Below, in pieces: positions 7,513 through 15,232 of a stretch of 64,000 nt of DNA; positions within the stretch are counted from its first letter, which is position 1; the number at the start of each line of letters is the position of its first letter. Source of the stretch: SZUA-309 sp965233675. GTDB lineage: Bacteria; Pseudomonadota; Gammaproteobacteria; Pseudomonadales; Azotimanducaceae. The notes below the pieces were generated by a model. It was not told the DNA's origin and made no database searches. It was given only the letters and a program-made list of their open reading frames with translations. The stretch spans positions 1,488,001 to 1,552,000 of the forward strand of contig OZ247498.1 in assembly GCA_965233675.1 (NCBI GenBank), given 5' to 3'. The position numbers and the translations under genes were made by a program.

Positions 7513-8751
7513 ATGTCTGACGGCCTCAATCGGCGCGGGTTTCTGAAAGCAACGGGCGCAGGGCTTTCTGCGGCTGGCAGTGGGCTGGTGGCAGCTGAAT
7601 CCAGCCCACAACAGCCGGCCCCGGCGGAAGCTGACGGCGCACGGATTCGCAGCTACGGCACACTGGGCCGGACCGGGCTGCCCATCTCCGATATTTCTTT
7701 CGGTTCCAGCCGCCTCAGAACGGGTAGTGAAGATCTGGTTCGGCATGCGCTGGACCGGGGAGTGAACTACTTCGATACGGCCGACAGCTATACCGGGGGC
7801 CAGTCGGAAACCGTCATGGGCCGGGCACTCAAAGGTCGCCGGGACGACGTCATCCTGGTGACCAAGACCAAGGTGTGGCCGGATGATGATCGTCACAGCA
7901 TCATGCGCACTCTGGAGGGCAGCCTCCAGCGTCTGCAGACAGACTATGTGGACGTATTCTTCAATCATGCGGTGAATGAAACCGCTCGCCTCGACAATCC
8001 GGAATGGCACGAGTTCGTCGAGCTGGCCCGGCGTCAGGGCAAGATCCGTTTCTCGGGACTGTCCGGTCACGCTGGAAGACTGGTGGACGTGATCGATCAC
8101 GCCGTAGAACACGACCTCGTCGACGTGCTGCTCGTCTCCTTCAACTTCGGCCAGGATCCCGCGTTCTATGAATCCCTGACACGTGGTTTCAACACCCGGG
8201 CGACACAGGTCGGGCTGCCCGCGGCCATTGCTCGGGCAAAACAGAAAAACATGGGCGTGATCGCCATGAAGACCCTGATGGGTGCCCGGCTGAACGACAT
8301 GCGCCCCTACGAAACCGACGGCGCGACCTTCGCCCAGGCCGCATTCCGCTGGACGTTGTCGAACCAGGATGTGGATGGCCTGATTGTCTCCATGACCGGC
8401 ATCGAACAGATCGACGAGTATCTTGGCGCTTCCGGAACCGGCCAGGTCAGCGCCACCGACCTGACGCTCCTGCGCCAGTACGCCGCGCTGAACGGCACCG
8501 CTTACTGTCGCCAGGCCTGTAACGATTGTTCCGGTGCCTGCCCGTACGGGGTGCCGATTGCTGACGTGCTCCGAACCCGGATGTATGCCGTGGATTACGA
8601 GGACGTTGAATTCGCGCGCACCGAATATGCCGCACTCGAAGGCAGCGCCGAAGCATGCCTCAGCTGTTCCGGTGAGCCCTGTGCTTCCGCCTGTACCCAC
8701 GGGCTGGATATTGCCGGCTGGTGTGCGCCAACCCATCGGATGCTGGCCTGA
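7513..8751 (+). CDS. Tat-exported aldo/keto reductase with C-terminal Fe-S-type cysteines
   Basis: A 412-residue protein preceded by GAGAGGAGG. A twin-arginine signal (NRRGFLKA, residues 6-13) and Ala-rich segment indicate Tat export of a folded, cofactor-bearing enzyme. The aldo/keto reductase barrel (about 45-325) keeps the tetrad D89, Y93, K118 or K120, and H152. Residues 332-394 carry two cysteine groups, C332/C336/C339/C343 and C382/C385/C390/C394, resembling a two-cluster ferredoxin domain. Such AKR-ferredoxin fusions are known as predicted oxidoreductases of unclear substrate. It lies 6 bp before larC, so it may be co-transcribed with the Lar genes. Confidence 0.88.
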   Translation: MSDGLNRRGFLKATGAGLSAAGSGLVAAESSPQQPAPAEADGARIRSYGTLGRTGLPISDISFGSSRLRTGSEDLVRHALDRGVNYFDTADSYTGGQSETVMGRALKGRRDDVILVTKTKVWPDDDRHSIMRTLEGSLQRLQTDYVDVFFNHAVNETARLDNPEWHEFVELARRQGKIRFSGLSGHAGRLVDVIDHAVEHDLVDVLLVSFNFGQDPAFYESLTRGFNTRATQVGLPAAIARAKQKNMGVIAMKTLMGARLNDMRPYETDGATFAQAAFRWTLSNQDVDGLIVSMTGIEQIDEYLGASGTGQVSATDLTLLRQYAALNGTAYCRQACNDCSGACPYGVPIADVLRTRMYAVDYEDVEFARTEYAALEGSAEACLSCSGEPCASACTHGLDIAGWCAPTHRMLA

Positions 8752-8757
8752 CCCCGG

Positions 8758-9969
8758 ATGGCGCCGAATACGCTCGTTTATGATTGCTTCAGCGGCATCT
8801 CCGGCGACATGCACATTGGCGCCATGCTCGACCTGGGCATTGACGCCGACTGGCTGCAGGCCGAACTCAACCGGCTGCCAATGGCGGACGAATTCGACCT
8901 GGAGATCTGCCCGGGAGAAAAACAGGGCATTTCAGGGACCCGTGCCACCGTCCGGCTGACCGGGTCGCCGGGCCATCATCGCCATCTTTCCGACATCGAA
9001 AAGATCATCCGGGCAGCGCACTATCCGGAACCGGTCACTGCACTCGCCGAATCGATCTTCCGGCACGTAGCCGAAGCCGAGGCGAAGATTCATGACAAGC
9101 CGATCAACCAGGTTCACTTTCACGAAGTGGGCGCCACCGACTCCATCGTCGATATCGTCGCCGCCGCCCTGTGCTTCGACGCGCTGAACGTCGACCATGT
9201 GTTCTGCAAGACTCTGGAACTCGGCGGCGGCATGGTCCGCTGCGCACACGGCCTGATGCCCGTCCCTGCACCGGCAACCGCTGAAATTCTCACCGGGGTG
9301 CCCTGCCGATACGATGGGATCGATCAGGAAGCCACCACGCCGACCGGCGCCGCCATCCTCAAGGAAGTGGTGCAGACCTTCGCCGCCCCTGTCGGCTTCG
9401 AGGCAAACACCGTGGGTTACGGGATCGGACAGAAAGACTTCGAGATTCCAAACGTCCTGCGGGTGATGCTCGGCACTCTGGCACCCGAAAGTCATAATCT
9501 GGAAACGGCGCTCAACCACGAAATTCACTGCAACATCGACGACATGCCCGCAGAGGCCTTCCAACCGCTGATGGAGCAGCTGCTTGCCAGCGGCGCGAAA
9601 GACGTCTACCTGACGCCCATCATCATGAAGAAAGGCCGGCCCGCCCTGAAAGTTTCAGTGCTCTGCGCACCCGAACGCACAGACGCCCTGCAGCAGCAGC
9701 TGCTGACGGCTTCCACCACGATCGGCGTTCGAGTGATGGAAGTCAGCAAACGGATGCTGCCGCGGGAGACGCTAATGCTTCAGACCAGCGCGGGCGAGGT
9801 GTCCGTTAAAGTCGTCGCCCAGCCGGATGGGACGAAGCGCTGGAAAATCGAGCATGATGACGTCGCCCGACTGGCCCTCGAAACCGGCGTCGACTATCTC
9901 GCCATGAGTCGACGGCTCAACGACGAAGTCAGCACCCTGCTCGACACAAACCGGCCCGGTGACGCATGA
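8758..9969 (+). CDS. larC: Nickel-pincer cofactor biosynthesis protein LarC
   Basis: A 403-residue homologue of LarC, the CTP-dependent cyclometallase that inserts nickel into the pyridinium dithiocarboxylate mononucleotide to make the nickel-pincer nucleotide. The family signature YDCFSGISGDMHIGAMLDLG is at the N-terminus. HDKPINQVHFHEVGATDSIVD lies near residues 110-130, TTPTGAAIL near 190 and the C-terminal block HCNIDDMPAE...IIMKKGRPALKV is complete. In lactobacilli LarC is often split by a programmed frameshift; here it is one uninterrupted frame. It overlaps larB by four bases. Confidence 0.95.
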   Translation: MAPNTLVYDCFSGISGDMHIGAMLDLGIDADWLQAELNRLPMADEFDLEICPGEKQGISGTRATVRLTGSPGHHRHLSDIEKIIRAAHYPEPVTALAESIFRHVAEAEAKIHDKPINQVHFHEVGATDSIVDIVAAALCFDALNVDHVFCKTLELGGGMVRCAHGLMPVPAPATAEILTGVPCRYDGIDQEATTPTGAAILKEVVQTFAAPVGFEANTVGYGIGQKDFEIPNVLRVMLGTLAPESHNLETALNHEIHCNIDDMPAEAFQPLMEQLLASGAKDVYLTPIIMKKGRPALKVSVLCAPERTDALQQQLLTASTTIGVRVMEVSKRMLPRETLMLQTSAGEVSVKVVAQPDGTKRWKIEHDDVARLALETGVDYLAMSRRLNDEVSTLLDTNRPGDA

Positions 9970-10718
9970 AGCTGAGCGAAATTCTGGAAGCCTATCGAGC
10001 CGGAGCGCTCGACCAGTCCGCCACGGAAGCCGCCATCACGGCGGGCTTCTTTCAGGATCTGGGGCACAGTACGGTGGACACGGATCGATCCCGGAGAACG
10101 GGGAATCACGAGGTGATCTACGGTGAATTCAAAACGCCCGCTCAGATCGCCGATCTGGTCGCCGCCATGCAGGGAGAAGGCGGCCAGGATCCGGTTCAGA
10201 ATGTGCTGGTCACCCGCACCAGCGCAGAAGCCTTCGCCGCGGTTCAGGCCGTTGCACCGGACGCCGTATTCCATCCGGAGGCCCGGCTGATCACGAGCAT
10301 CCGTCTGCCCGTCGCTGAAAAGGCCACGACAGTGGCCGTTGTTACGGCCGGGACCAGCGATATTCCCGTGGCAGAGGAAGCCGCCCTGACAGCCGAGTTT
10401 TTTGGCTCTCCGGTGTTGCGGATTAACGATGTGGGGGTGGCCGGTGTGCATCGACTTCTCGCCCGAACCGAGGAAATCCGCTCCGCGAAAGTGGTGATCG
10501 TGGTCGCCGGGATGGAAGGCGCCCTGCCGTCGGTCGTCGGCGGCCTGGTCGACAAACCGGTCATCGCGGTACCAACGAGCGTCGGCTATGGCGCCTCGTT
10601 TTCCGGCATCACCGCCCTGCTGGGCATGCTGAACAGCTGCGCCAGCGGAGTGAGCGTGGTAAACATCGATAATGGATTCGGCGCCGGCTTTCTGGCAAAC
10701 ATGATCAACGGACTTTGA
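9966..10718 (+). CDS. larB: Nickel-pincer cofactor biosynthesis protein LarB
   Basis: A 250-residue LarB. LarB carboxylates and hydrolyses nicotinic acid adenine dinucleotide to pyridinium-3,5-biscarboxylate mononucleotide, the first step of nickel-pincer synthesis. The N-terminal third (DRSRRTGNHEVIYGEFKTPAQI) is typical, and the PurE-like C-terminal domain shows VTAGTSDIPVAEEA, VAGMEGALPSVVGGL and PTSVGYGASFSGITALLGMLNSCA. The ATGA junction with larC implies coupled translation. Length and motif order match the family. Confidence 0.95.
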   Translation: MKLSEILEAYRAGALDQSATEAAITAGFFQDLGHSTVDTDRSRRTGNHEVIYGEFKTPAQIADLVAAMQGEGGQDPVQNVLVTRTSAEAFAAVQAVAPDAVFHPEARLITSIRLPVAEKATTVAVVTAGTSDIPVAEEAALTAEFFGSPVLRINDVGVAGVHRLLARTEEIRSAKVVIVVAGMEGALPSVVGGLVDKPVIAVPTSVGYGASFSGITALLGMLNSCASGVSVVNIDNGFGAGFLANMINGL

Positions 10719-10751
10719 ACGGGGATTGAACCGTCTCCAAGAGCAACAGAC

Positions 10752-11579
10752 ATGAACGCTGAACTGCAGAACAAGTACGAATTGCTGAAATCCGCCATCG
10801 CCGAGCATGCGCGGGTCATCGTCGCCTTCTCCGGTGGTGTGGACAGCTCCCTGGTCGCCTATGTGGCAGGCCAGGTTCTCGGACCCCGGGCGCTGGCGGT
10901 CACCTCCGGGTCCAGAAGTCTGAAACGCAGCGACCTGGCGCTCACCACAGAGCTCGCAGAGAAATGGAACATGCCGCACCGGGTGATCGTCACCGACGAA
11001 CTCACAAAAGCCGACTACCGCGCGAATCCGGTGGATCGCTGCTTCCACTGCAAGACATCGCTGTACGATGCGCTCGACGAGATCTCCCGGGAACTCGATG
11101 GCGCCAAGGTGCTGAACGGAACCAACTGTGACGACCTGGGCGATCACCGGCCCGGTTTAATCGCGGCCGACAATCACAACGTGGCGTCTCCCCTGGTGAC
11201 GGCAGGATTCACCAAGGCCGATATCCGCGCTCTGGCCGACCATCTGGGCCTCGACAACGCCGCCAAACCACAGGCAGCCTGCCTCTCCAGCCGTTTTCCC
11301 TATGGCAGCTACATCACGGAGGAACGACTCGAGCAGGTGGAACGGGCAGAAAACGTCCTGGCGGAGCTGGGTTTCAGCCAGTTCAGAGTCCGACACCACG
11401 AAGAGATCGCCCGCCTCGAACTTGTCGAGGATGAGATGCCCCGAGCGCTGACACTGGCCGCAGAGATCGAGCAGCGCATCCGCCAGTGCGGCTATAAGTT
11501 CGTGGCCATGAACCTGACCGGTTTCCGCTCCGGCTCCCTCAACCAGGGTGTGATCAAGCTGAAACGGGTGGGCAACTAG
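10752..11579 (+). CDS. larE: ATP-dependent sacrificial sulfur transferase LarE
   Basis: A 275-residue member of the PP-loop pyrophosphatase family. LarE adenylates the biscarboxylate and transfers sulfur to form the dithiocarboxylate of the nickel-pincer precursor. The PP-loop SGGVDSS is at residues 27-33. The sulfur-donor region KPQAACLSSRFPYG contains C177; two further cysteines lie in RCFHCK (C97, C100). Single-cysteine LarE sacrifices its own sulfur, while three-cysteine forms in other organisms use a 4Fe cluster; the C97/C100/C177 set suggests the latter, by inference. It lies 33 bp after larB. No larA is in the window. Confidence 0.95.
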   Translation: MNAELQNKYELLKSAIAEHARVIVAFSGGVDSSLVAYVAGQVLGPRALAVTSGSRSLKRSDLALTTELAEKWNMPHRVIVTDELTKADYRANPVDRCFHCKTSLYDALDEISRELDGAKVLNGTNCDDLGDHRPGLIAADNHNVASPLVTAGFTKADIRALADHLGLDNAAKPQAACLSSRFPYGSYITEERLEQVERAENVLAELGFSQFRVRHHEEIARLELVEDEMPRALTLAAEIEQRIRQCGYKFVAMNLTGFRSGSLNQGVIKLKRVGN

Positions 11580-11590
11580 CCACTTCTACC

Positions 11591-11614
11591 TTAACTGGCC
11601 TATTTAACTGGCCT
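11591..11614. repeat. Two-copy 13-bp-period direct repeat
   Basis: The motif ttaactggcct occurs at 11591-11601 and again at 11604-11614, just after the larE stop. It lies in a 155-bp stretch (11580-11734) with no other clear feature and is one of several short tandem duplications in the window. Confidence 0.75.
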
Positions 11615-11734
11615 TTGCAACTAGTCGCTGTAACCTTCTGATATTCATAGGCTTACGTACCAACGACAGCCATCCTGACAGCTCGGCGTATAGTACAGCT
11701 TCCTTCTGCTTTTATTGGATTGGGGGAAGCGGAA

Positions 11735-11821
11735 ATGGACCGCAACACGAAGTTGCTGATCATGGCGGCCCTGGGACTGGCCCTGCTCGCCTCGTACTCA
11801 GCACAGGCACTCGCCTTCTGA
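11735..11821 (+). CDS. Putative 28-residue hydrophobic peptide
   Basis: A short frame of 28 residues begins at ATG 11735, preceded by a strong purine-rich site (tgggggaagcgga). The product is a charged N-terminus (MDRNTKLLI) followed by MAALGLALLASYSAQALAF, which looks like a signal peptide or single membrane helix with nothing after it. It could be a small membrane peptide, a leader, or the remnant of a truncated secreted protein. The stop lies inside the first unit of a 15-bp tandem repeat, so the repeat may have interrupted a longer gene. No family recognised. Confidence 0.4.
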   Translation: MDRNTKLLIMAALGLALLASYSAQALAF

Positions 11822-11857
11822 CAGCCCGCCTTCTGACAGCTTGCCTTCTGACAGAAA
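11813..11857. repeat. Three-copy 15-bp tandem repeat
   Basis: Units at 11813-11827, 11828-11842 and 11843-11857 share gccttctgacag followed by three variable bases (ccc, ctt, aaa grouping). The array overlaps the end of the small peptide frame and stops 5 bp before the thioesterase stop codon on the other strand. It is non-palindromic and too short for CRISPR. Confidence 0.85.
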
Positions 11858-11861
11858 GCGC

Positions 11862-12326
11862 TTACGAACGATTCCAGTCGTCCGGTAACCGGGTGTCCGG
11901 ATGGTATGCCTTCAGAAATTCCGCCGGCATCCGCACCGGTCTACCTGAACTCAGATTCATGCAGACGTAGAGCACTTCGCCTCGCATGGCCACCTGCCCC
12001 CGGGTGCGGTTGATCAGCTGAAAGCGGCGGGTTGCCCGAAGCTTCCCGTCGTTGGCAATCACCCAGTTCGCCACCAGAATCTCGTCACCCTCGTAGCAGG
12101 CGGCCAGATAGTCCAGATTCAGAGTGCGCACCGCCATTCCCCGCTGCATCTCGATGCACGTCGACTCGTCAAAACCGAGTGCGGCCGAGTGCGCCCAGGC
12201 ACAGGCTTCCAGCCATCCCAGGTATACGGTGTTGTTCACATGTCCGTAGGAGTCGATGGTCTCGGGCCCGGCAACGACTTCGAGCACAAAGGGATCCGGC
12301 AGATCCCAGGCAGGCAGTTCAGACAT
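11862..12326 (-). CDS. Acyl-CoA thioesterase (4-hydroxybenzoyl-CoA thioesterase family)
   Basis: A 154-residue hotdog-fold protein. The frame is open upstream, but ATG 12326 has an AGGAGG site and overlaps the upstream ferredoxin stop (TGATG), which fixes the start. The sequence IDSYGHVNNTVYLGWLE carries the family's Asp-to-Tyr-type active-site block (GHVNNxxYLxW), and RTLNLDYLAACYEGDEI is the following strand. It hydrolyses acyl- or aroyl-CoA thioesters; the substrate is not readable. Coupling to a [2Fe-2S] ferredoxin is unusual and suggests co-expression rather than direct partnership. Confidence 0.88.
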   Translation of the reverse strand: MSELPAWDLPDPFVLEVVAGPETIDSYGHVNNTVYLGWLEACAWAHSAALGFDESTCIEMQRGMAVRTLNLDYLAACYEGDEILVANWVIANDGKLRATRRFQLINRTRGQVAMRGEVLYVCMNLSSGRPVRMPAEFLKAYHPDTRLPDDWNRS

Positions 12327-12769
12327 CAGGCATCCTCCTCTCTTTCCGGCAGCTGGCGTTCTTTTTCCGGCAGCTGGCGCTCTTTTTCCGGCAGCTGGCG
12401 CTGGGGCAAACGGACTCGAATGCCATCCAGAGCCTCGGTCATGCGGATCTGGCAGGCCAGGCGGCTGTCCGTGGCCAGACACTCGGCGAAGGGCAGCAGC
12501 GCCGCTTCGTCCGGATGGGGGGACGGCAACTGCTCAAACCAGGGTGAATCGACGTAACAGTGGCAGGTGATGCAGGTGCAGCCACCGCCACACTGGCCGA
12601 TGATCCCGGGGATATTGTTGTCCAGCGCCCCATCCAGCAGGGAATCTCCCACCGCCAGATCGATGCTGTCCTGGCGTCCATCGGGGCCGATGTAGGTTAC
12701 TCGCGGCACTTCAGAGGGCCTGATAAACTGCTCGGCTTCGCCCGCGCACGGGCTCACGCAAGTCAGCAT
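12326..12769 (-). CDS. Adrenodoxin-type [2Fe-2S] ferredoxin with C-terminal heptad repeats
   Basis: An electron-transfer ferredoxin with the Cx5Cx2C ligand block (CGGGCTCITC) and a fourth Cys in LACQI. The start is uncertain: ATG 12769 gives 147 residues, whereas an in-frame GTG at 12709, right before VPRVTYIGPDG, gives 127 residues and matches the usual ferredoxin length. The gene upstream on the other strand starts at 12771, so the shorter form leaves room for a promoter. The C-terminus has three near-identical heptads (RQLPEKE) from a 21-bp DNA repeat, absent from usual ferredoxins. It overlaps the thioesterase start. Confidence 0.85.
   Translation of the reverse strand: MLTCVSPCAGEAEQFIRPSEVPRVTYIGPDGRQDSIDLAVGDSLLDGALDNNIPGIIGQCGGGCTCITCHCYVDSPWFEQLPSPHPDEAALLPFAECLATDSRLACQIRMTEALDGIRVRLPQRQLPEKERQLPEKERQLPEREEDA
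12340..12402. repeat. Three-copy 21-bp in-frame tandem repeat
   Basis: Units at 12340-12360, 12361-12381 and 12382-12402 differ by one or two bases. Being 21 bp they keep frame and add charged heptads (LPEKERQ) to the ferredoxin C-terminus. The near identity at DNA level implies recent expansion. Confidence 0.9.
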
Positions 12770-12770
12770 T

Positions 12771-13406
12771 GTGATACTTGATCTGCACACACACTCCATC
12801 AAGTCCGACGACGGCCGGGCCAAGGTCGAAAACTACTGCCAGTGGATTCGCACCCGGGAACTTCCCATCGACGGATTCGTGCTCACCGAGCACCGTCAGT
12901 TCGATCTGGAATCCGATTACTCCGGCCTCGCCGATGAGTTCGGAATAACTATCTTAAAGGGTGCTGAGGTGGAAACCGAGTACGGTCACGTACTGGTTTT
13001 CGGCGTCACCAAACCGCTCATGGCAGCGTTCGATTTCGGCGATATCCACCTGCCCCTGGCCCGTGTCATCGAAGCCTGCGCGGCACACGACGCAGTGGCG
13101 GTACCCTGCCATCCAGGCCGGGCCCGGGTGGGCATGAGCGCGCATCTGGAAGAACACGGCGTGCCCGAAGGCGTGCAGATCGTCGAAATCTACAATGGCG
13201 GCAGCCGGGACAACGAAGACCAGATCGCTCAGGACATGGCGACCGAACTGGGCTATCTGGGTATCGGCGGCAGCGATGCGCACATCGTCAGTCACGTGGG
13301 GCGCTGTGCAACCAAATTCCCTTCGCCCATCCATTCAGAGCAACAACTCGTCGAAGCACTGAAAGCGGGAGAATTCGAAGCCGTCACCTTCCGGGAGGCG
13401 GTATGA
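12771..13406 (+). CDS. PHP-domain metal-dependent phosphoesterase
   Basis: A 211-residue protein starting at GTG 12771. The N-terminus ILDLHTHS supplies the first HxH metal motif of the PHP fold; the rest includes LTEHRQFD, KGAEVETEYGHVLVFG (Glu ligand and His), VPCHPGRAR and GGSDAHIVSHVG (Asp-x-His). This is the small stand-alone PHP type acting on phosphoesters, without DNA polymerase parts. It overlaps the next gene by ATGA and so heads an operon with two MaoC-fold proteins, an unexpected context that does not reveal its substrate. Confidence 0.9.
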   Translation: MILDLHTHSIKSDDGRAKVENYCQWIRTRELPIDGFVLTEHRQFDLESDYSGLADEFGITILKGAEVETEYGHVLVFGVTKPLMAAFDFGDIHLPLARVIEACAAHDAVAVPCHPGRARVGMSAHLEEHGVPEGVQIVEIYNGGSRDNEDQIAQDMATELGYLGIGGSDAHIVSHVGRCATKFPSPIHSEQQLVEALKAGEFEAVTFREAV

Positions 13407-13858
13407 GCGCACTGGATATCGACGCCCTGCGCGACGAGTGGATCGGCGTACAGTTCGAAGAAAAAAGTTTCGAGATCAGAGCCGACGCCATGGCCGAGTA
13501 CGCCACGGCCTGCGGCGAGGTGGCTCCGATCTATACGGACCCTGAGGACCCGGACTTCCAGGCCCCGCCCACCTTCGCGTCGAGCCTGCAGCGCGGTCGC
13601 GGCCTGCCGGAAGATTTCCCGGAGATGCCGGGACTCGGCATGGATGCTGGGAAGGCTGTGGAGGCTTTCGCCCCGATTCGTCCAGGTCCGAAAAGCAGCA
13701 GGACCCATATGCACGATATCTACACGAAAACCGGTCGCTCAGGCCGCATGATCTTTCTCGTGGTTCGGATGGCGCTCTATGACGAGGCCGGTACCCATCT
13801 TGCCAACGCAGATACCCGGGTGGTGATCCGGGAGAAGCCCAGCGGAGAACAAGCATGA
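13403..13858 (+). CDS. MaoC N-terminal-type (FAS1-like) dehydratase subunit
   Basis: A 151-residue hotdog-fold protein. Features are the region LRDEWIGVQFEEKSFEIRADAMAEYATACGE followed by APIYTDPEDPDFQAPPTFA and later GRSGRMIFLVVRMALYDEAG. This is the non-catalytic half of R-hydratase-like enzymes such as ChsH2, HadA/C or the N-terminal MaoC domain; the catalytic half is probably the next gene, with which it overlaps by four bases (ATGA). Together they would hydrate an enoyl-CoA. Confidence 0.85.
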   Translation: MSALDIDALRDEWIGVQFEEKSFEIRADAMAEYATACGEVAPIYTDPEDPDFQAPPTFASSLQRGRGLPEDFPEMPGLGMDAGKAVEAFAPIRPGPKSSRTHMHDIYTKTGRSGRMIFLVVRMALYDEAGTHLANADTRVVIREKPSGEQA

Positions 13859-14274
13859 CCGTGCAGATCGTCACCGACGTCGAATTCGGCGAAGACCTGC
13901 CCGTATTCGATCCGGACACGACCCTCGACAACGTCATTCGCTTCACCGAAGCCGCGGGTTGGCGTGGACCTCGATTCACCGATCACGAAGCCGCCCGCAA
14001 GGAAGGTCTGCCGGGGGCGCTGGTGCCGGGCATCATGAGCCAGGGCTTTCTGTGCGCAATGATTCACCGCTGGGCGCCCCCTGCGAAGATCATCGAAGTG
14101 GATACCATTTTCCGGGCACCGGTGATCGTCGATCAGACCTATCACATCAATGGGGTGGTGACCGACATCGACGAGGATGCCGGTCGGGTGGAAGTGGATC
14201 TCACCGTAACCAATGAGAAAGGCGAGACCCGGGTTTTCGGCACCGCCAAGGTCGATCTGCCGACCGCAAACTGA
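13855..14274 (+). CDS. MaoC-family enoyl-CoA hydratase
   Basis: A 139-residue MaoC protein. The hydratase block reads FTDHEAARKEGLPGALVPGIMSQGFLCAMIHRW, close to the R-hydratase motif, although the classical Asp-x4-His is seen only partly (FTDHEAA). The C-terminal half has TIFRAPVIVDQTYHINGVVTDID. It is translationally coupled to the preceding MaoC-like subunit, so a heterodimeric hydratase like ChsH1-ChsH2 is the simplest model. DinB follows after 9 bp. Confidence 0.85.
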   Translation: MTVQIVTDVEFGEDLPVFDPDTTLDNVIRFTEAAGWRGPRFTDHEAARKEGLPGALVPGIMSQGFLCAMIHRWAPPAKIIEVDTIFRAPVIVDQTYHINGVVTDIDEDAGRVEVDLTVTNEKGETRVFGTAKVDLPTAN

Positions 14275-14283
14275 CAACGCTCA

Positions 14284-14805
14284 GTGATCAGCCCTGAATA
14301 CGTCCGTCTCATGGCCGCCTACACCCGGTGGCAGAACGGGAATCTGTTTCAGGCCGCGGATACGCTCAGCGACGAGGCGCGCCGGGAAAACCGGGGCGCG
14401 TTCTTCGGTTCCATCCATGAAACCCTGAATCACCTGCTCTGGGGAGACCAGATCTGGATGCATCGACTGGCTGGAACCCCGGCGCCACAGGCACCCGGGA
14501 TACCCGGCTCCACCGGCCAGCACGCCGACTGGACCAGCCTCCGCAATGATCGGCTGAACACGGATACGCAGATCGTCGACTGGGCCCGGACAGTGAACGA
14601 ACAGGACCTCATGGGTGAACTTCGATGGTACTCGGGCGCCATTCAGGCGGAGGTGAGACGGCCGCGCTGGGCGCTGGTGGTGCAACTGTTCAACCACGGC
14701 ACGCATCATCGGGGCCAGGTTCACGGCATGCTCACCGCAGCCGGCGCCCGGCCCGACGACACCGATGTGCCGTTCATACCGGAAACAGTCTACGCCTGGG
14801 CCTGA
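14284..14805 (+). CDS. DinB family protein
   Basis: A 173-residue four-helix DinB/YfiT-fold protein. Metal-ligand histidines are in HETLNHLLWGDQIWMHRL near residues 45-62 and HGTHHRGQVHGML near 135-147, which are the family's three-His sites. Members are putative metal-dependent hydrolases or thiol transferases; function here is unknown. GTG 14284 is the chosen start, 9 bp after the MaoC gene, so it probably belongs to the same transcript. It is convergent with the DUF35 gene. Confidence 0.9.
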   Translation: MISPEYVRLMAAYTRWQNGNLFQAADTLSDEARRENRGAFFGSIHETLNHLLWGDQIWMHRLAGTPAPQAPGIPGSTGQHADWTSLRNDRLNTDTQIVDWARTVNEQDLMGELRWYSGAIQAEVRRPRWALVVQLFNHGTHHRGQVHGMLTAAGARPDDTDVPFIPETVYAWA

Positions 14806-14814
14806 TACCTGGAC

Positions 14815-15231
14815 TCAGATCGGTTCGAACAACGGAATGTTCAATGTTTCGTGCGCTTCCCAGCTGACCCGCACGCGCTGGCCGATCTCGAGCGCCCCGG
14901 GATCCTCGACGCCGGTAATGTTCGAAAGCATGCGCGGCCCTTCATCGAGATCCACCCAGGCAACCGCATAGGGCACCTGGGTGCGGAAGAACGGGTGATA
15001 GCTTTGACGGATGACGCTGAATGCGTAGATCGTGCCCTCTCCGCTGGCCGCCTGCCAGGTGAGATTCGATCCGGTGCAGCCCGTACAGTGCGCTCTCGGA
15101 TAAAAGACGATACTGCCGCAGTCATCGCAGTGCTGATAGCCGAGCACCTTATCTCTGGTCTTGCGCCAGAACTCGGCGGTATCGAGCTCGTCCGTCCGGG
15201 GTAGCGGCCGTGTCGGCATCTGATCGTTCAT
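14815..15231 (-). CDS. DUF35 OB-fold/zinc-ribbon acyl-CoA-associated protein
   Basis: A 138-residue protein with a rubredoxin-like zinc ribbon (C35, C38, C49, C52) and an OB-fold domain beginning GEGTIYAFSVIRQSYHPFF. DUF35 proteins partner thiolase-like enzymes and MaoC hydratases; in actinobacteria the DUF35 part of ChsH2 stabilises the Ltp2 aldolase. The frame continues upstream, but ATG 15231 lies 1 bp after the thiolase stop and fits the family start. The adjacent thiolase gene is its probable partner. Confidence 0.92.
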   Translation of the reverse strand: MNDQMPTRPLPRTDELDTAEFWRKTRDKVLGYQHCDDCGSIVFYPRAHCTGCTGSNLTWQAASGEGTIYAFSVIRQSYHPFFRTQVPYAVAWVDLDEGPRMLSNITGVEDPGALEIGQRVRVSWEAHETLNIPLFEPI

Positions 15232-15232
15232 T

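Noticed and set aside
7486..8814. Long minus-strand open frame of 442 codons antisense to the Tat aldo/keto reductase
   Set aside because: It lies opposite a gene with strong family motifs and has no family pattern, as expected for GC-rich antisense frames.
9894..11147. Long minus-strand open frame antisense to larB and larE
   Set aside because: It covers two well-conserved Lar genes and shows no start signal or motif; shadow frame.
12340..12402. Repeats considered as a CRISPR array
   Set aside because: No spacers of 25-40 bp, units are adjacent and in frame; this is a tandem repeat.
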